A DNA stretch of 64,000 nucleotides from Chalara sp. BL73. Lineage: Eukaryota > Ascomycota > Leotiomycetes > Helotiales. Under the pieces are notes generated by a model that searched no databases, was not told the DNA's origin, and was given only the letters and a program-made list of their open reading frames with translations. A program made the position numbers and the translations under genes. Shown here in pieces: positions 9,177 to 18,891 of the stretch; position 1 is the first letter of the stretch; every line of letters starts with the position of its first letter. Where the stretch lies: assembly GCA_918026815.1 (NCBI GenBank), contig CAKJVC010000068.1:2170001-2234000 (forward strand). Reading direction: 5' to 3'.

Positions 9177-12122
9177 CTAATGCGAGATATATTGGAAAAC
9201 AGCCGAGACCTCCCTCTCCCCACACTCCTGCCTCAGTAGCAAGTCCTGAATATTTTCCAACCCACCATTCACAAAGTGATTCCAGGTGCTCGTATCACCA
9301 TACATCATTGCTGGGGCTTTGATTAATTGCTTTCCATCAGGTTTGCAGCGCTTACACTTGAAGGTGTCATGCGTGTCACTCGTCGTCTCACCATGGAACT
9401 GGAATAGTTCGCGCAGGCTGTCGAGTGTAAAATGACGCTCGACATCTTCGGCTGAGTCCACTACGCAGGAAGAGAGAGATTGCTTGTGGGACTGCCGCTG
9501 GAAGATCTTCTCCTCAATGGTCCCGGTTGTGATGAAGCGATATACGAAGCAATCCTTCTTTTGTCCGTCTCGCCAGACTCGAGCCAGTGCTTGTTGATCA
9601 GCTGCTGGGTTCCAGTCAGGATCGAAGAGTATTAGTCGGTTGGCACCGATGAGATTAAGTCCACACCCGCCAGCCTTACTGCTGAGTAGAAATATAAACT
9701 CCTGGCCATCTGGATCATTGAACTTGTCAACCAACTTCTGTCTTTTGGTAACATTCATTGTGCCATCAAGACGGAATGATCCGTAACCACGGTGTCGACA
9801 TAGTTTATCGAACATATCTAAAGTTTGGGTGAAGTTACTGATCAGTACGATCTTATCGTTCGTATCGGCACGGATACGAGCCAGCATCCGATCAAGAACT
9901 TGCATCTTCCCAGAGTACCACGGCTTCACATCTCGATCTCGACCTCGAGCATCCTTCTGCACGTAGTCCTCCGGCCAAAACTTCTCGCATCCAGGTAGGT
10001 CGTCAGGCAGATTAAGCAGGTCTGGGTGGTTGCAAAGTTTTTTGAGCATGCCAATTGCTTTGAGCGGCTGGCTTCCCTTTCCCCTTAGTAAAGCCTTGAT
10101 GTCTGGACTGCTGATGAAGTGATTGTACAGGTCCAGCTGGAATGGCGCTGCGTTACAGAACACCACATGCTCATACTTGACAGGCAAATACTTCGACAAG
10201 AGATCGTTCGTCCGTCGAATAATGAACTTGTTGACAACTTCCAAAAGATCTCGAGTGCACTGATCTCCTTTTTCACGATCCTTATCACTACCTCCAGCAT
10301 CCCTGCCTCGCAAGATAGGAATCTCGTAACGCTTTCTAAACTCTTGTCTAGTTCCAAGTAGGCCAGGGTTTGCGAAGCTAACGAGAGAAAAGTACTCTGA
10401 TAAATCGTTCTGTATAGGGGTGCCAGATAATATAACTCTTCTTGAAACATTAAGGTTGTTCAACGCTGTGAATGTTTGACTGTCTCCGTTCTTTAGACGA
10501 TGTCCCTCATCACACAGCATGAGGCCGATTTTTGTATTCTTGAGCTCATCAACATTGAGACGTAATGTTTCATATGATACTATGATGACAGGCCGAGTGA
10601 TTGCACGTCCACTTGCAATAGCCCATTGCCGCAACTGTTGGGTAAGCTCTTCCTTTGTAGCTTTGCCATCAATAGCGAATGGCTGAATAGCATCTGGCCC
10701 AAGCCACTTCACCAGTTCATTTGCCCAGTTCTTGACTAAACTAGACGGGCAGGCAATAATTGCTTTTTGTATAGTGGTTTTCCCGGCATCTGGCGACTGC
10801 TTGAGCAGAGTCCACATCAAAGCGATACACTGAAGGGTTTTCCCGAGACCCATCTCATCAGCCATGATGCACCCATTGGCGTTCTCCTCAATCATGCCTG
10901 TAACACATCTGTACATGAACTTGACACCCTCGACCTGATGAGGTCGCAGAACCTTGGCTAGTCTCGGATCTATTACAACAGGGACCTTTGGTCTTTCACC
11001 TTCCACCTTCTTCTTAATGCCTAGAATCTCTGCGAGGCTTTTGTGTACAATTGGTGCATCTATCTTCTGGATTATCGGAGGCTCATCATCATTCTTCCCC
11101 TCCTTATCCTTCCTATCAGCGTCATCCTTTTTTGCTTCTTCTATTGTTCGCGGCTTTTCGTCTACAGTCGGATCATAGAGGACAATCGCAAAGTCGCCAC
11201 TAGGATCATGTAATGGCTTCGGAACAAAAACCGCTCCTTGCCTTAATCCAAGTGTAGGAGGAGGCCGGTTGGGATTATACGCGGTCGAATTTTTGTCGAT
11301 CATGGGCACTGCGAAACGCTTTCGGAATATAGTCTCCTTGTCCTTCACCTGAAATACTGGAAACCTATTAACATCTCTATTTGCTAGTGCAAGTCTATCC
11401 TCGTTTGTCCATGGCTTATCAGCATCATCCTTTTCTCCATCTGCGCCAGTATAGTCTATTTTGCGACGTTTACGCGATGGCTTTTGGGATGTGCGCGAAA
11501 CTGTAGCTGATCCAGGGCAACGAAACGGCTTATGTAGTCGGTCCAATGATTGAGGAGTGCCGTAAAGTCGCTGTGTCCCAGCCGGACGTTGTACGGCCAG
11601 TTTAGACCCCGGCGTATTCTCCTTGTCATCACTCAGTGTGATTTTGAAGGGCTGTTTCAATGCATTGACCGTTTTAGGGGCATCTTTGATCTCCAAATTT
11701 ATTTGCATCGCCTTGACATCCTTGATTCCCTCCACCTTTTTAGCGGCTTCCATATCTCCAACACCATCTGAAACATTGGTAGGTTTTTTAGGTCGCGGTG
11801 GCAGATCCTCCAATTGTTCTTCTCCATCTTCTTCGTCTTGAACATTTTCTTCCTCCTCCTCATCATCGGACGAGCAGACGACCACTCGAGGAGTTGATTT
11901 AGTGCGCCGGAAAGGTGTTGCTTCTTCAGTTGATTGAGTGAGCGTCTCGGGCGTGGCTTTCTTTAGATTTCCGACAATGCGATCGACTATATCTGTAGTA
12001 TCTTTGCGTAATGGCTCTTGTGTTTGTGTTGTAACCGTCTGCGGAGTTTCCTTCGGTGGCCGTCCACGTTTCCTAGGTGGTGCTGGCACAGGCATCGAGA
12101 CTGCTTCAGGTGGACTTATCAT
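9177..12122 (-). CDS. RAD54: Rad54 SNF2-family DNA translocase
   Basis: A single open frame of 981 residues. The N-terminal 230 residues are disordered and include an AT-hook-like RKRGRPP at 17-23 and an acidic patch at 85-106. The SNF2 core contains RPHQVEGVKFMYRCV (393-407), Walker A DEMGLGKT (422-429), DEGH box (538-541) and SGTPIQND (566-573). The C-terminal helicase lobe has SSKAGGCGLNLIGANR and the arginine-finger motif ARVWRDGQKK (847-856). A zinc-type CKRC pair sits at 923-926. These features and FAVPMIDKN near 270 fit Rad54, the Rad51 partner that remodels joints during homologous recombination (mus-25 in Neurospora), better than other SNF2 families. The start at 12122 is the first ATG; an extra 5' exon cannot be excluded. 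An MCB-type site lies 114 bp upstream. Confidence 0.92.
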   Translation of the reverse strand: MISPPEAVSMPVPAPPRKRGRPPKETPQTVTTQTQEPLRKDTTDIVDRIVGNLKKATPETLTQSTEEATPFRRTKSTPRVVVCSSDDEEEEENVQDEEDGEEQLEDLPPRPKKPTNVSDGVGDMEAAKKVEGIKDVKAMQINLEIKDAPKTVNALKQPFKITLSDDKENTPGSKLAVQRPAGTQRLYGTPQSLDRLHKPFRCPGSATVSRTSQKPSRKRRKIDYTGADGEKDDADKPWTNEDRLALANRDVNRFPVFQVKDKETIFRKRFAVPMIDKNSTAYNPNRPPPTLGLRQGAVFVPKPLHDPSGDFAIVLYDPTVDEKPRTIEEAKKDDADRKDKEGKNDDEPPIIQKIDAPIVHKSLAEILGIKKKVEGERPKVPVVIDPRLAKVLRPHQVEGVKFMYRCVTGMIEENANGCIMADEMGLGKTLQCIALMWTLLKQSPDAGKTTIQKAIIACPSSLVKNWANELVKWLGPDAIQPFAIDGKATKEELTQQLRQWAIASGRAITRPVIIVSYETLRLNVDELKNTKIGLMLCDEGHRLKNGDSQTFTALNNLNVSRRVILSGTPIQNDLSEYFSLVSFANPGLLGTRQEFRKRYEIPILRGRDAGGSDKDREKGDQCTRDLLEVVNKFIIRRTNDLLSKYLPVKYEHVVFCNAAPFQLDLYNHFISSPDIKALLRGKGSQPLKAIGMLKKLCNHPDLLNLPDDLPGCEKFWPEDYVQKDARGRDRDVKPWYSGKMQVLDRMLARIRADTNDKIVLISNFTQTLDMFDKLCRHRGYGSFRLDGTMNVTKRQKLVDKFNDPDGQEFIFLLSSKAGGCGLNLIGANRLILFDPDWNPAADQQALARVWRDGQKKDCFVYRFITTGTIEEKIFQRQSHKQSLSSCVVDSAEDVERHFTLDSLRELFQFHGETTSDTHDTFKCKRCKPDGKQLIKAPAMMYGDTSTWNHFVNGGLENIQDLLLRQECGEREVSAVFQYISH

Positions 12123-12230
12123 CGTCGTATGAGACCGATAACTATTAAATCTCCTACTAAGGTGCAGACATTGAAGTATGTGGTGAAAATGTACAGACTA
12201 TGTTCCTATGGGAGTGACGATGTTAAGAAG

Positions 12231-12241
12231 ACGCGACGCGT
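12231..12241. promoter_or_regulatory. MluI cell-cycle box (MCB)-like site upstream of RAD54
   Basis: The sequence acgcgacgcgt contains one full ACGCGT and an abutting ACGCG, 110-120 bp from the RAD54 start codon. In yeasts this core is bound by MBF (Mbp1-Swi6) and drives G1/S transcription of replication and repair genes. Function here is inferred. Confidence 0.5.
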
Positions 12242-12289
12242 CTTAATCAACAACCCTGGGAGGCAAAAGCGATGCGATGTGATGCGCTC

Positions 12290-12297
12290 TCACGTGA
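12290..12297. promoter_or_regulatory. palindromic E-box TCACGTGA
   Basis: A perfect 8-bp palindrome with the CACGTG core bound by bHLH factors such as Cbf1, in the divergent spacer. Which flanking gene it serves is unknown. Confidence 0.4.
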
Positions 12298-12523
12298 TCC
12301 AATTTGCACCCTTCAATCCGGCCGATATTGCCCGAAGAAAAAAAATCGCTCCCTTCATCTCCGTCTGACTGGGAATTCTTTTTTTAACCTCTTTTTTTTC
12401 TCCTTTAATTTGTACTTAAACATAGATTTAGATCTCTTTCTTGTCGTTTTATATCACTGCATCAATCGATTTTAGACGCTACTTCACGATTTTTTGTTTG
12501 CCACACGTGCTTCCCAAAAAAAA

Positions 12524-12877
12524 ATGAACTCCACTCACGGCACTCCTCCAACATCACTAGACCGTTTCTTTGTGAGATACCAATACCCCATATTGATGAC
12601 CACATTTGGGTGTCAAGTACTACATCACCAATACATTCAGAGGACAACGGCATCGTTCGAGGCAGCGAAGGGATCAATCAAGTCTTCTCCAATTCCTCGG
12701 CCGCTGAAAGCTGGGCTGGTGTGGGCGGCTGTTTTCGCAGGACTCCTAACCAAGATCACCTTGTCTCAAAAAATTATCAACGACTACAAGGATCCCGTTG
12801 TTGCTCTATCCGGAGAGAAGAAGAAAATGTGGAAGAAAGAAATTGAAAGAGAAACTCCACGAGAATCTTACCTTTGA
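12524..12877 (+). CDS. small membrane protein, unknown function
   Basis: An intronless 117-residue frame from the first ATG after an A9 tract. It contains a moderately hydrophobic segment FVRYQYPILMTTFGCQVLHH and a clearer membrane segment AGLVWAAVFAGLLTKITL, then a charged tail GEKKKMWKKEIERE. This suggests two membrane passes. I do not recognise the family. The stop codon is only 52 nt before the start of the mitochondrial carrier gene on the same strand, far closer than any other same-strand pair here, so the two may share a transcript. Alternatives are a long upstream ORF that regulates the carrier, or a separate overlapping transcript unit. Codon use and hydropathy look like real protein, not chance. 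Confidence 0.6.
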   Translation: MNSTHGTPPTSLDRFFVRYQYPILMTTFGCQVLHHQYIQRTTASFEAAKGSIKSSPIPRPLKAGLVWAAVFAGLLTKITLSQKIINDYKDPVVALSGEKKKMWKKEIERETPRESYL

Positions 12878-12929
12878 GATACGCGTGCCAAAACAAACGC
12901 GATATCGAAGTGAAAGCACTTCTCTCGCA

Positions 12930-13808
12930 ATGTCAGCTGATTTCTTCGCCAGCTATGCTAGCGGCGTTATTGGGATTCTCATAGGCAATCCCCTTGACAT
13001 AGTCAAAGTCCGTCTTCAAGCTGGCAATTCTTCTCCGATCACTTCGGCAGCTACAATTTCTTCCTTCTTTCGTGGTACCGCAGCTCCAAGTCTCGGATAT
13101 GGAGCGCTGAATTCCATACTTTTTGTTACTTATAATCGGACGACGGATGTACTGAAGACTGGCAGTCCCGCATCCGCTCCCAGTCTCTGGACTGTATGGA
13201 TAGCCGGCGCAGTCGGCGGTTTGGCAACGTGGGTTGTAAGCACTCCATCCGAGCTCATTAAATGTCGCAGCCAGCTCTCAACACCAGGTTACACCTCCAA
13301 CAGCTGGCGTATCGCAAAGCATGTGATTCGGACGGAGGGCCTTAAAGGCTTGTATCTAGGCGGCGTGGTCACGGCATTGCGAGATAGTATCGGCTATGGG
13401 TTCTACTTTTGGTCGTATGAACTCAGCTCCTCCTTAATTGTATCTGAGATGAAGAAACGTGGAATGGACTCATCTGGCCAAGAAACAGTAAAGACTCTCG
13501 TCTGTGGTGGTTTAGCAGGTGTGGTGACCTGGGCGAGTATTTTCCCCTTAGATGTCATCAAGACCAGAGTCCAAGCTCAGGTCACCAGGGAGAATTCTCC
13601 ATTACTGAGTGCAACAACAGTAAATGGGACGGAACCAAGAAAATTAGGAGCGATGGAAATTGCGAGGAATGCATACAAAACCGAAGGTCCTGGAGTGTTT
13701 TTCAAAGGCCTTACAGTCTGTAGTGTGAGGGCGTTCATTGTGAATGCAGCACAATGGGCAGTGTACGAGTATTTGATGAAAGAGCTGAGTCCCAAAGAGC
13801 GGACTTGA
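12930..13808 (+). CDS. mitochondrial carrier family (SLC25) protein
   Basis: An intronless frame of 292 residues starting MSADFFASYASG. Three carrier repeats are visible from their signature motifs: PLDIVKVRLQ at residue 21, PSELIKCRSQ at 106 and PLDVIKTRVQ at 206. Each is followed by the expected second half with EGxxGxxxG-type sequence (EGLKGLYLGG, EGPGVFFKGL). Length and six predicted membrane helices match the family, which exchanges metabolites across the inner mitochondrial membrane. The middle repeat PSELIKCR resembles the Ymc1/Crc1/Ort1 group, which suggests an amino-acid or carnitine-type substrate, but I cannot assign it. The frame is open for 44 codons upstream of this ATG; the chosen start fits the family N-terminus. 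Confidence 0.9.
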   Translation: MSADFFASYASGVIGILIGNPLDIVKVRLQAGNSSPITSAATISSFFRGTAAPSLGYGALNSILFVTYNRTTDVLKTGSPASAPSLWTVWIAGAVGGLATWVVSTPSELIKCRSQLSTPGYTSNSWRIAKHVIRTEGLKGLYLGGVVTALRDSIGYGFYFWSYELSSSLIVSEMKKRGMDSSGQETVKTLVCGGLAGVVTWASIFPLDVIKTRVQAQVTRENSPLLSATTVNGTEPRKLGAMEIARNAYKTEGPGVFFKGLTVCSVRAFIVNAAQWAVYEYLMKELSPKERT

Positions 13809-14506
13809 AATATATGACTAGATTAGAGCCTGGATAGAGTCTCGTGAATTTAAAGCGAGTCACATCAATAGACTAGAACTTGAATTAAATATCCGTTCTC
13901 GCGCCCATGTTACATTTATCAAATGTCCTTGCAGAGCTCGATTTGGATCCCCAGTCCTACATGACTTAGCAGAGTTATTTTGTGAATAAAAAGGTAAAAT
14001 AGGACGTAACTTTGGGGCATAAATATTGGACCTGAACGCATCTATACATAATCAGATTACGTACAAAAGTGTGATCAGAAATCATAGTGGCGGTTATTAT
14101 ATTACATGACTATACCAACAAGTAGCTGAGCAGTCTGTGGAATATAACCAACGTATTCGGCTCCGGATTCTTACACTAACCTTTTGAGTGATTATATTCC
14201 TCCCAGAATAGCTGATAATCAGAAATGAGATCTAAGATACTCCTGCGCAGTTTCAGATAACGAATCGTAATAGCATAAGCTTTCACCTGCTTACGCCTTC
14301 TTTGTATCAGATTAAGTGCAGTTGTAAGATTGCTATAAAGATGTTGCCTATGCTTCGACAAATTTGCCCAATAGTAGACTACGTTATGATCTAATTGCAC
14401 ATTACTGCTCCAATTGCATGTCTAAGTAATCTTAGGCTCTCTAGCGTTGTTGCTGTATCGGGAAAGACAAGCATGCCTTTCGCTAATATTCTAAATCTCT
14501 ATAACC
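13809..14506. other. AT-rich intergenic, no gene seen
   Basis: Carrier 3' flank followed by AT-rich sequence. A minus-strand frame at 14176-14400 has no recognisable product and may be the far end of the F-box pseudogene, but I cannot support that. Confidence 0.4.
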
Positions 14507-15836
14507 TCAAGTTTGGGCATAAAAGCAACCGCCCGGCCGGCAGCTATTAGCAGCCTGTTGATTTTTCTCCGCCCTACCTTTAAATGCAGCAAACGTAATG
14601 TTAAAAGCCAACTTCCGAAAATTCTTCGAAAAGATTACTTTTGCATATTGTTCGTTACCCGGCCTGAGGTTTGCGAAGAAATCTTCGGCATCCACAAAAA
14701 AGCAGCAGACTGAGAAAACTCTGCTTAAAAAACGATTTGCACGTTTAGTGGATCGTTCCGAGTAGAAAAGTTTGTTGAAGTCCTTGAATAAGTATAGTTC
14801 CCGGAGAGTACTTAGTAGGTTCTGTTGAAATTAGACTTTTGTGGTCTGTAGTAGTAAGTTAGTCAAAATACCGCCGATATGCATTTGTCTTCTTACGACA
14901 ACGTCTAGCAAGGAATGCGACTTCGAATTACCTTTCTCAAAGCATGACTGCTGCTGTGGATTAACATCATGCCATACTTCATGACGGAACCACCGAAGGC
15001 ATGTGAAGGTCTCACGTAGCTTGCCGAGGGAATTAGCTGCGATTTTTCGATAGAACTGTCGACGGATAAGCAGGCCCGTTACAATCTCGGCCTTTGGGAA
15101 CGTCTGAAAGAATGCAGGAAAGTTAGAGTTGATAGTCAATGTTCCCATTATTCTCTGTTTTGCTTTCAAGCTTACATCGTCCCGATGGCCGTTAATCCAC
15201 CAATAATATGGGTCATTCAAGCTGTCGAGTCCAAGTTTTTCGGCTCGTAGCTTGTACGCTTCCAAATGTGTCTCCAAGTCCTTTTCTTCTTGGTACGGGT
15301 AATTGTGCTCGAGATGAAAGTCCCTGAATGCGTGCTTGGAGTCACTCGTGGAACTGGCGCCAAGTTCCTATGTCAACCCTTGTTGACGACGGCGACTCCC
15401 AGCGAATCCAGTCCGCTTCGATAGGATAACTAAAAAATTCCAGGCAGCTCTGCTAAAGATATCGTCATTACTATTAAAGTCAGCGATAGCAAGATTGTGC
15501 AAGCAAATGAATAGTGCAATAATACACCAAATCAAGGACCAAGCAACGTCTTACTTACTTCCTAATTGTTCCGTAGCCCTCTTTTGATTTGCAAACTGTG
15601 CAGTTGTAATCGCTAAGCCTGACACGAAGGAGTAGGTGCTCAAGATAATCTCGTCTTTGTCTGGTACCCATAAATTGTTCAAGGTCAGATATGTACTCTT
15701 GGTCGAGAACAAGTCGCTGAAAGTTCCTCTGTTCGAAGACTGGTTGCCACTCCCGATAGAGGTTGGCATAATCCTCTGCTACGATTTCGAGGATCATTGA
15801 GCGAATCTCAGCCGGCAATCTCCTCCGGCACTCCAT
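14507..15836 (-). pseudogene. decayed F-box-like protein gene
   Basis: Read leftward, the frame starts at 15836 with an F-box-like beginning: RLPAEIRSMILEIVAEDY, then EWQPVFEQRNFQRLVLDQ and RRDYLEHLLLRVRLSDYNC. This layout is typical of a large F-box-like family in Botrytis/Sclerotinia relatives. An in-phase intron (gtaagt at 15558, taatag near 15470) joins TIRN to NDDIFSRAAWNF. An in-frame TAG at 15370-15368 interrupts the chain; beyond it the same frame continues for over 100 codons (SKHAFRDFHLEHNYPYQ, SLNDPYYWWINGHRDD, CLRWFRHEVWHDVN). Near 14930 the homologous frame shifts, and a detached block (VDAEDFFANLRPG) resumes at about 14695. At least one nonsense change and one frameshift are therefore visible. 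Such F-box proteins would select targets for SCF ubiquitin ligase. Confidence 0.65.
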
Positions 15837-17467
15837 CGTGGAAACCCCTTTCAGAAGGATTTCAGGGACACCTTGAGAGGAAGTTGAAGTTAAAATCAAA
15901 CCAGAAAAGCAATGATCAGCGTGTCGAGTTCTCGGTGAGAAAGAATTCCAAACGCTGAGTAGAAATAGTCAGGCTTAGGGTAGAAGCCATATGTTGCTCT
16001 TATTTTCTTGAAAGCTTAAACTATTTTTCCGAGCCATAGCCTAACCTGATTACACTACACTGCGATCCATAGGGTCCATTATTCAAAACAACCTACTCAG
16101 GATCTGGCGCCTGGGTCCCGGATTGTACCACGAGTTATTGCCCAAAACGGGCCGCATCGAGAGTAGAAAAAGTCGAGATCCCGGAATAGGGCTAAGACAG
16201 GGAAAAGCAAGAGTCACGCTTGAGAGAATGGTAAAATAGGAGAAAGATCAAGTTATAAAAAAGCTTTGTACTGCATGTAAAAGTCCTGCAGTAGCTAGTT
16301 AAGTTCGATCCTCGAAATGGCAAAATCCAGTACTAGTGCCATCCCGTGACTCCCAGCCACCTGACTAGAGCCTCCCAGCTCTTCCACGAGAAAGTTTAAC
16401 ATTAATACAGTATTTGGCCAGCAGGAAAACGCGCTACATGCACTACAGCTAAAATAGGCAGTGGAGTACCATTTTTGACCTGCTTGATAACTTACATATG
16501 TCAACGCCATGCGACGCAACGCAACAGGAACTGTGATATCGTCAGAAATCGCTGATTTCCGGTGGCGTTGCCTCAAAACACATTGCTTTTACGGAGAAAC
16601 ACCCGATCTAAAGATCTGCTATAGTTATTTGTAATCTGCGCTGCGACTAGTTACCTTTGAGGCTACTCTCTGTTTCCGGTCCCAGAACGAGTAACTCAAG
16701 CTGGAGCAAAAAACTTGCTGGTTAAGAGGCCAGTGTCTTCAGTCAGACTTTCAAGGTTGCATTAAGAATGCCACCAGCCAAGTGGCGAAGACATTTCTTG
16801 TCAAAACAACTCATTCCTACTTTCATGTGTTTCCGGTCGCTCTTGACGGGCTCTTCACCCATGCCGCAGGTTGGACATGTAAGGTGGTAGTTGCCCAGGT
16901 CCAGATGGTCCTTCTCCTCTGTACCATGAGCAAGTGCAAGTGCAGCCAGGGGCAAGAAACACTGCCTTCTTAAAGTTCAGTTTCCCTCTCAAGAAAATGT
17001 GACAACGACGAGGATGAACTCGCGACCAGACCGGGTAACCCTGCTGTGGCAGGTTATCTTGGCGGTGGGGGGCATACTAAAACGGACCCTCTAATGATAA
17101 GTAAGCGAGGGCTTTATCGTGAAGTGGGCCTGAACCAATGTGGGGTTGAGGCTCAAGCATTGAAGCTCCAGTATGGACCTCCAGCTTCGAGATCATATCT
17201 ATAGAGCTCGAGCATATGTTCTCGTTTATGAACTTGAATTCGCTATGGGAGGCACAGATGCAAACGAAGATTATCGGCACATTAAGTTGTACCGGTAACG
17301 CATACAGCTTATCGGGAAGTGGAGAGCTCAGCAGGCAGCTAACACCGAACAGAACATGTGAGCTCCTAATCAGTCAGCCTTACTTTCAATTCTTATGCTT
17401 CTGCGTTTGCCTTCAAAACCACATTCACAATATTTCGCAAAGGCCCAGTGACCATATATCTAACATC
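15837..17467. other. intergenic, no supported gene
   Basis: Frames at 16295-16576, 16743-16955 (minus) and 17077-17280 (minus) are short, mutually overlapping with plus-strand frames, and show no domain. One (16743-16955) contains a CPTCG pair and might be a relic. The part just before 17468 should hold the lectin gene promoter. Confidence 0.4.
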
Positions 17468-18079
17468 ATGCTCGTTAGTTTCTCCCCTAATACCTGGTAC
17501 CGTATACAAAACGATCACCTAGGGCCGTCCTTCGCCCTCGATGTTGTGAACGACAATGGGGACAGTTCCAGGGGAAAATTACAAATGGCGCCGATAGGAA
17601 ACTATTCCGGGCAATTCTGGTAGAATGCCTTTTCTTATATCCTTTTAACCTTTCAAACCTAAATGAAAAGAGACAGCCGTGCTAACGAAGACTTCAGGCA
17701 AATCCGTCCGCATCCCACTGGCGACGGGACATACACTCTGTGCAGCTGGTTTCTCGGTCCTACCAAACAACTCTCCACCATCCCCCCTCAGTATTTCTAT
17801 CCCCAAATACCAACCCCGCTCCTTACATCCTTCCCCAGTACCCGCTGGCGCATCTTGCCTTGGGCTGATCGCCAGCCCAATGGACTTCTCCAGGCATCCG
17901 GAACTTACAAACTCGTTGCCGTCTCTGAGGGAGAGGGAAGAGAAATGTGCTTAGATACGTTCTGGGCGGGGAATAACGAGCTGTTTCTGGGAGAGGGGCT
18001 AGGTAGCGGGAAACATTGGAGGATCACGCCGTTGGAGAATATAGATGGGAGAGCAAAGGAGTTTTTGACGGGCTTGTAG
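17468..18079 (+). CDS. ricin B-like beta-trefoil lectin domain protein
   Basis: Two exons (17468-17619, 17698-18079) with a 78-nt intron (gtagaa..cttcag) encode 177 residues. The splice restores a Trp codon in GQFWQIRPHP. Three beta-trefoil-type units end in QxW-like motifs: GQFWQI near residue 50, TRWRIL near 101 and KHWRIT near 161. Between them are the usual FALDV and MCLDTFWAGN strands (LDxxxxN pattern). No signal peptide is visible, so it is probably cytosolic, like many fungal beta-trefoil lectins that bind sugars and act in storage or defence against grazers. Sugar binding is not proven, and the middle unit is the most diverged. Frame and splice phase are consistent. Confidence 0.75.
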
Positions 18080-18891
18080 GCTGCTTTCAAGATATTGAAG
18101 AGATTGATGCGAGGTGAGCTGGCAAGGCGGGTCCTTGCGCAAGGTATTTACCTGACTTTGAGCATGGCCCTGAAACATGCAACGGAAACGGTGGCTGGAA
18201 ACCCAGCTCAACATAGTGATTATTTGGAACATTAACAGAAGTCACATAGTAGAACTGGCCAATCTTTTAGTTAGGTCTAAGGGTAAATGCTTCAACTATG
18301 TAGAGCTGCAGCCATTTTCTGGTGTAAAGTATAAACATTGGAATAACGGTCTTGAATTTCTACAAAGATTGATTGCCTAGTGATGAATGGAAAATAGCGG
18401 GCAAAAATTAAGACTAGCATGGGTTGGCGTCGTCTATTGTTGGCAGTTCCAAGCATCACCATGAGGGCAGTTTGGTGTCCTGTCCAGGACTGATATATTG
18501 GAAGGACTCTAGACTAGATTGTAAAGAAATAACACACAATCATGCCATGTCTCCAGGAGCCAAAGTTCAATTGAGCCTACCACAAAGGTGATGCAGCAAA
18601 AGCTCACATGCACCATCTAGAGAAGAGTAAATCAATTTCAGACTGATATCAAACTAGGTGACGCCATCCAAAAACCTATGTGCCTTCCGCTTGTGCTGCG
18701 AGCTGCATAACCCCTAAACTCCAGCTGTCATTATGGCCATATCTTAACATAAATCCTATATTCCCATGTATCACTCCGCTACCCACAACCGTAAGAAATA
18801 TATGTTCAATGCCGAGCGCCTGTGTGGATCCCATATTCCTGAGCCTAGGACCGAAGGCAATCTATCCCGTGCGGTTCCGATAAGGTTGTAA
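18080..18891. other. intergenic between convergent genes
   Basis: An 812-bp spacer with no ORF of recognisable product. It contains the 3' flanks of the lectin and the 18892-19531 gene. Confidence 0.5.

Larger units (their letters stand above)
12123..12523. promoter_or_regulatory. divergent promoter region RAD54 / small membrane protein
   Basis: A 401-bp spacer between divergent starts. It carries acgcg-acgcgt at 12231-12241 and a palindromic TCACGTGA at 12290-12297. T-rich tracts at 12377-12410 precede the rightward gene. Confidence 0.6.

Noticed and set aside
12798..12929. Upstream extension of the mitochondrial carrier frame
   Set aside because: The 44 extra codons start at a non-family, highly basic segment that overlaps the small ORF in another frame; the ATG at 12930 fits the carrier family.
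16743..16955. Minus 70-codon frame with a CPTCG pair
   Set aside because: Too short, overlaps an equal plus frame, and no second Cys pair in zinc-finger spacing is present.
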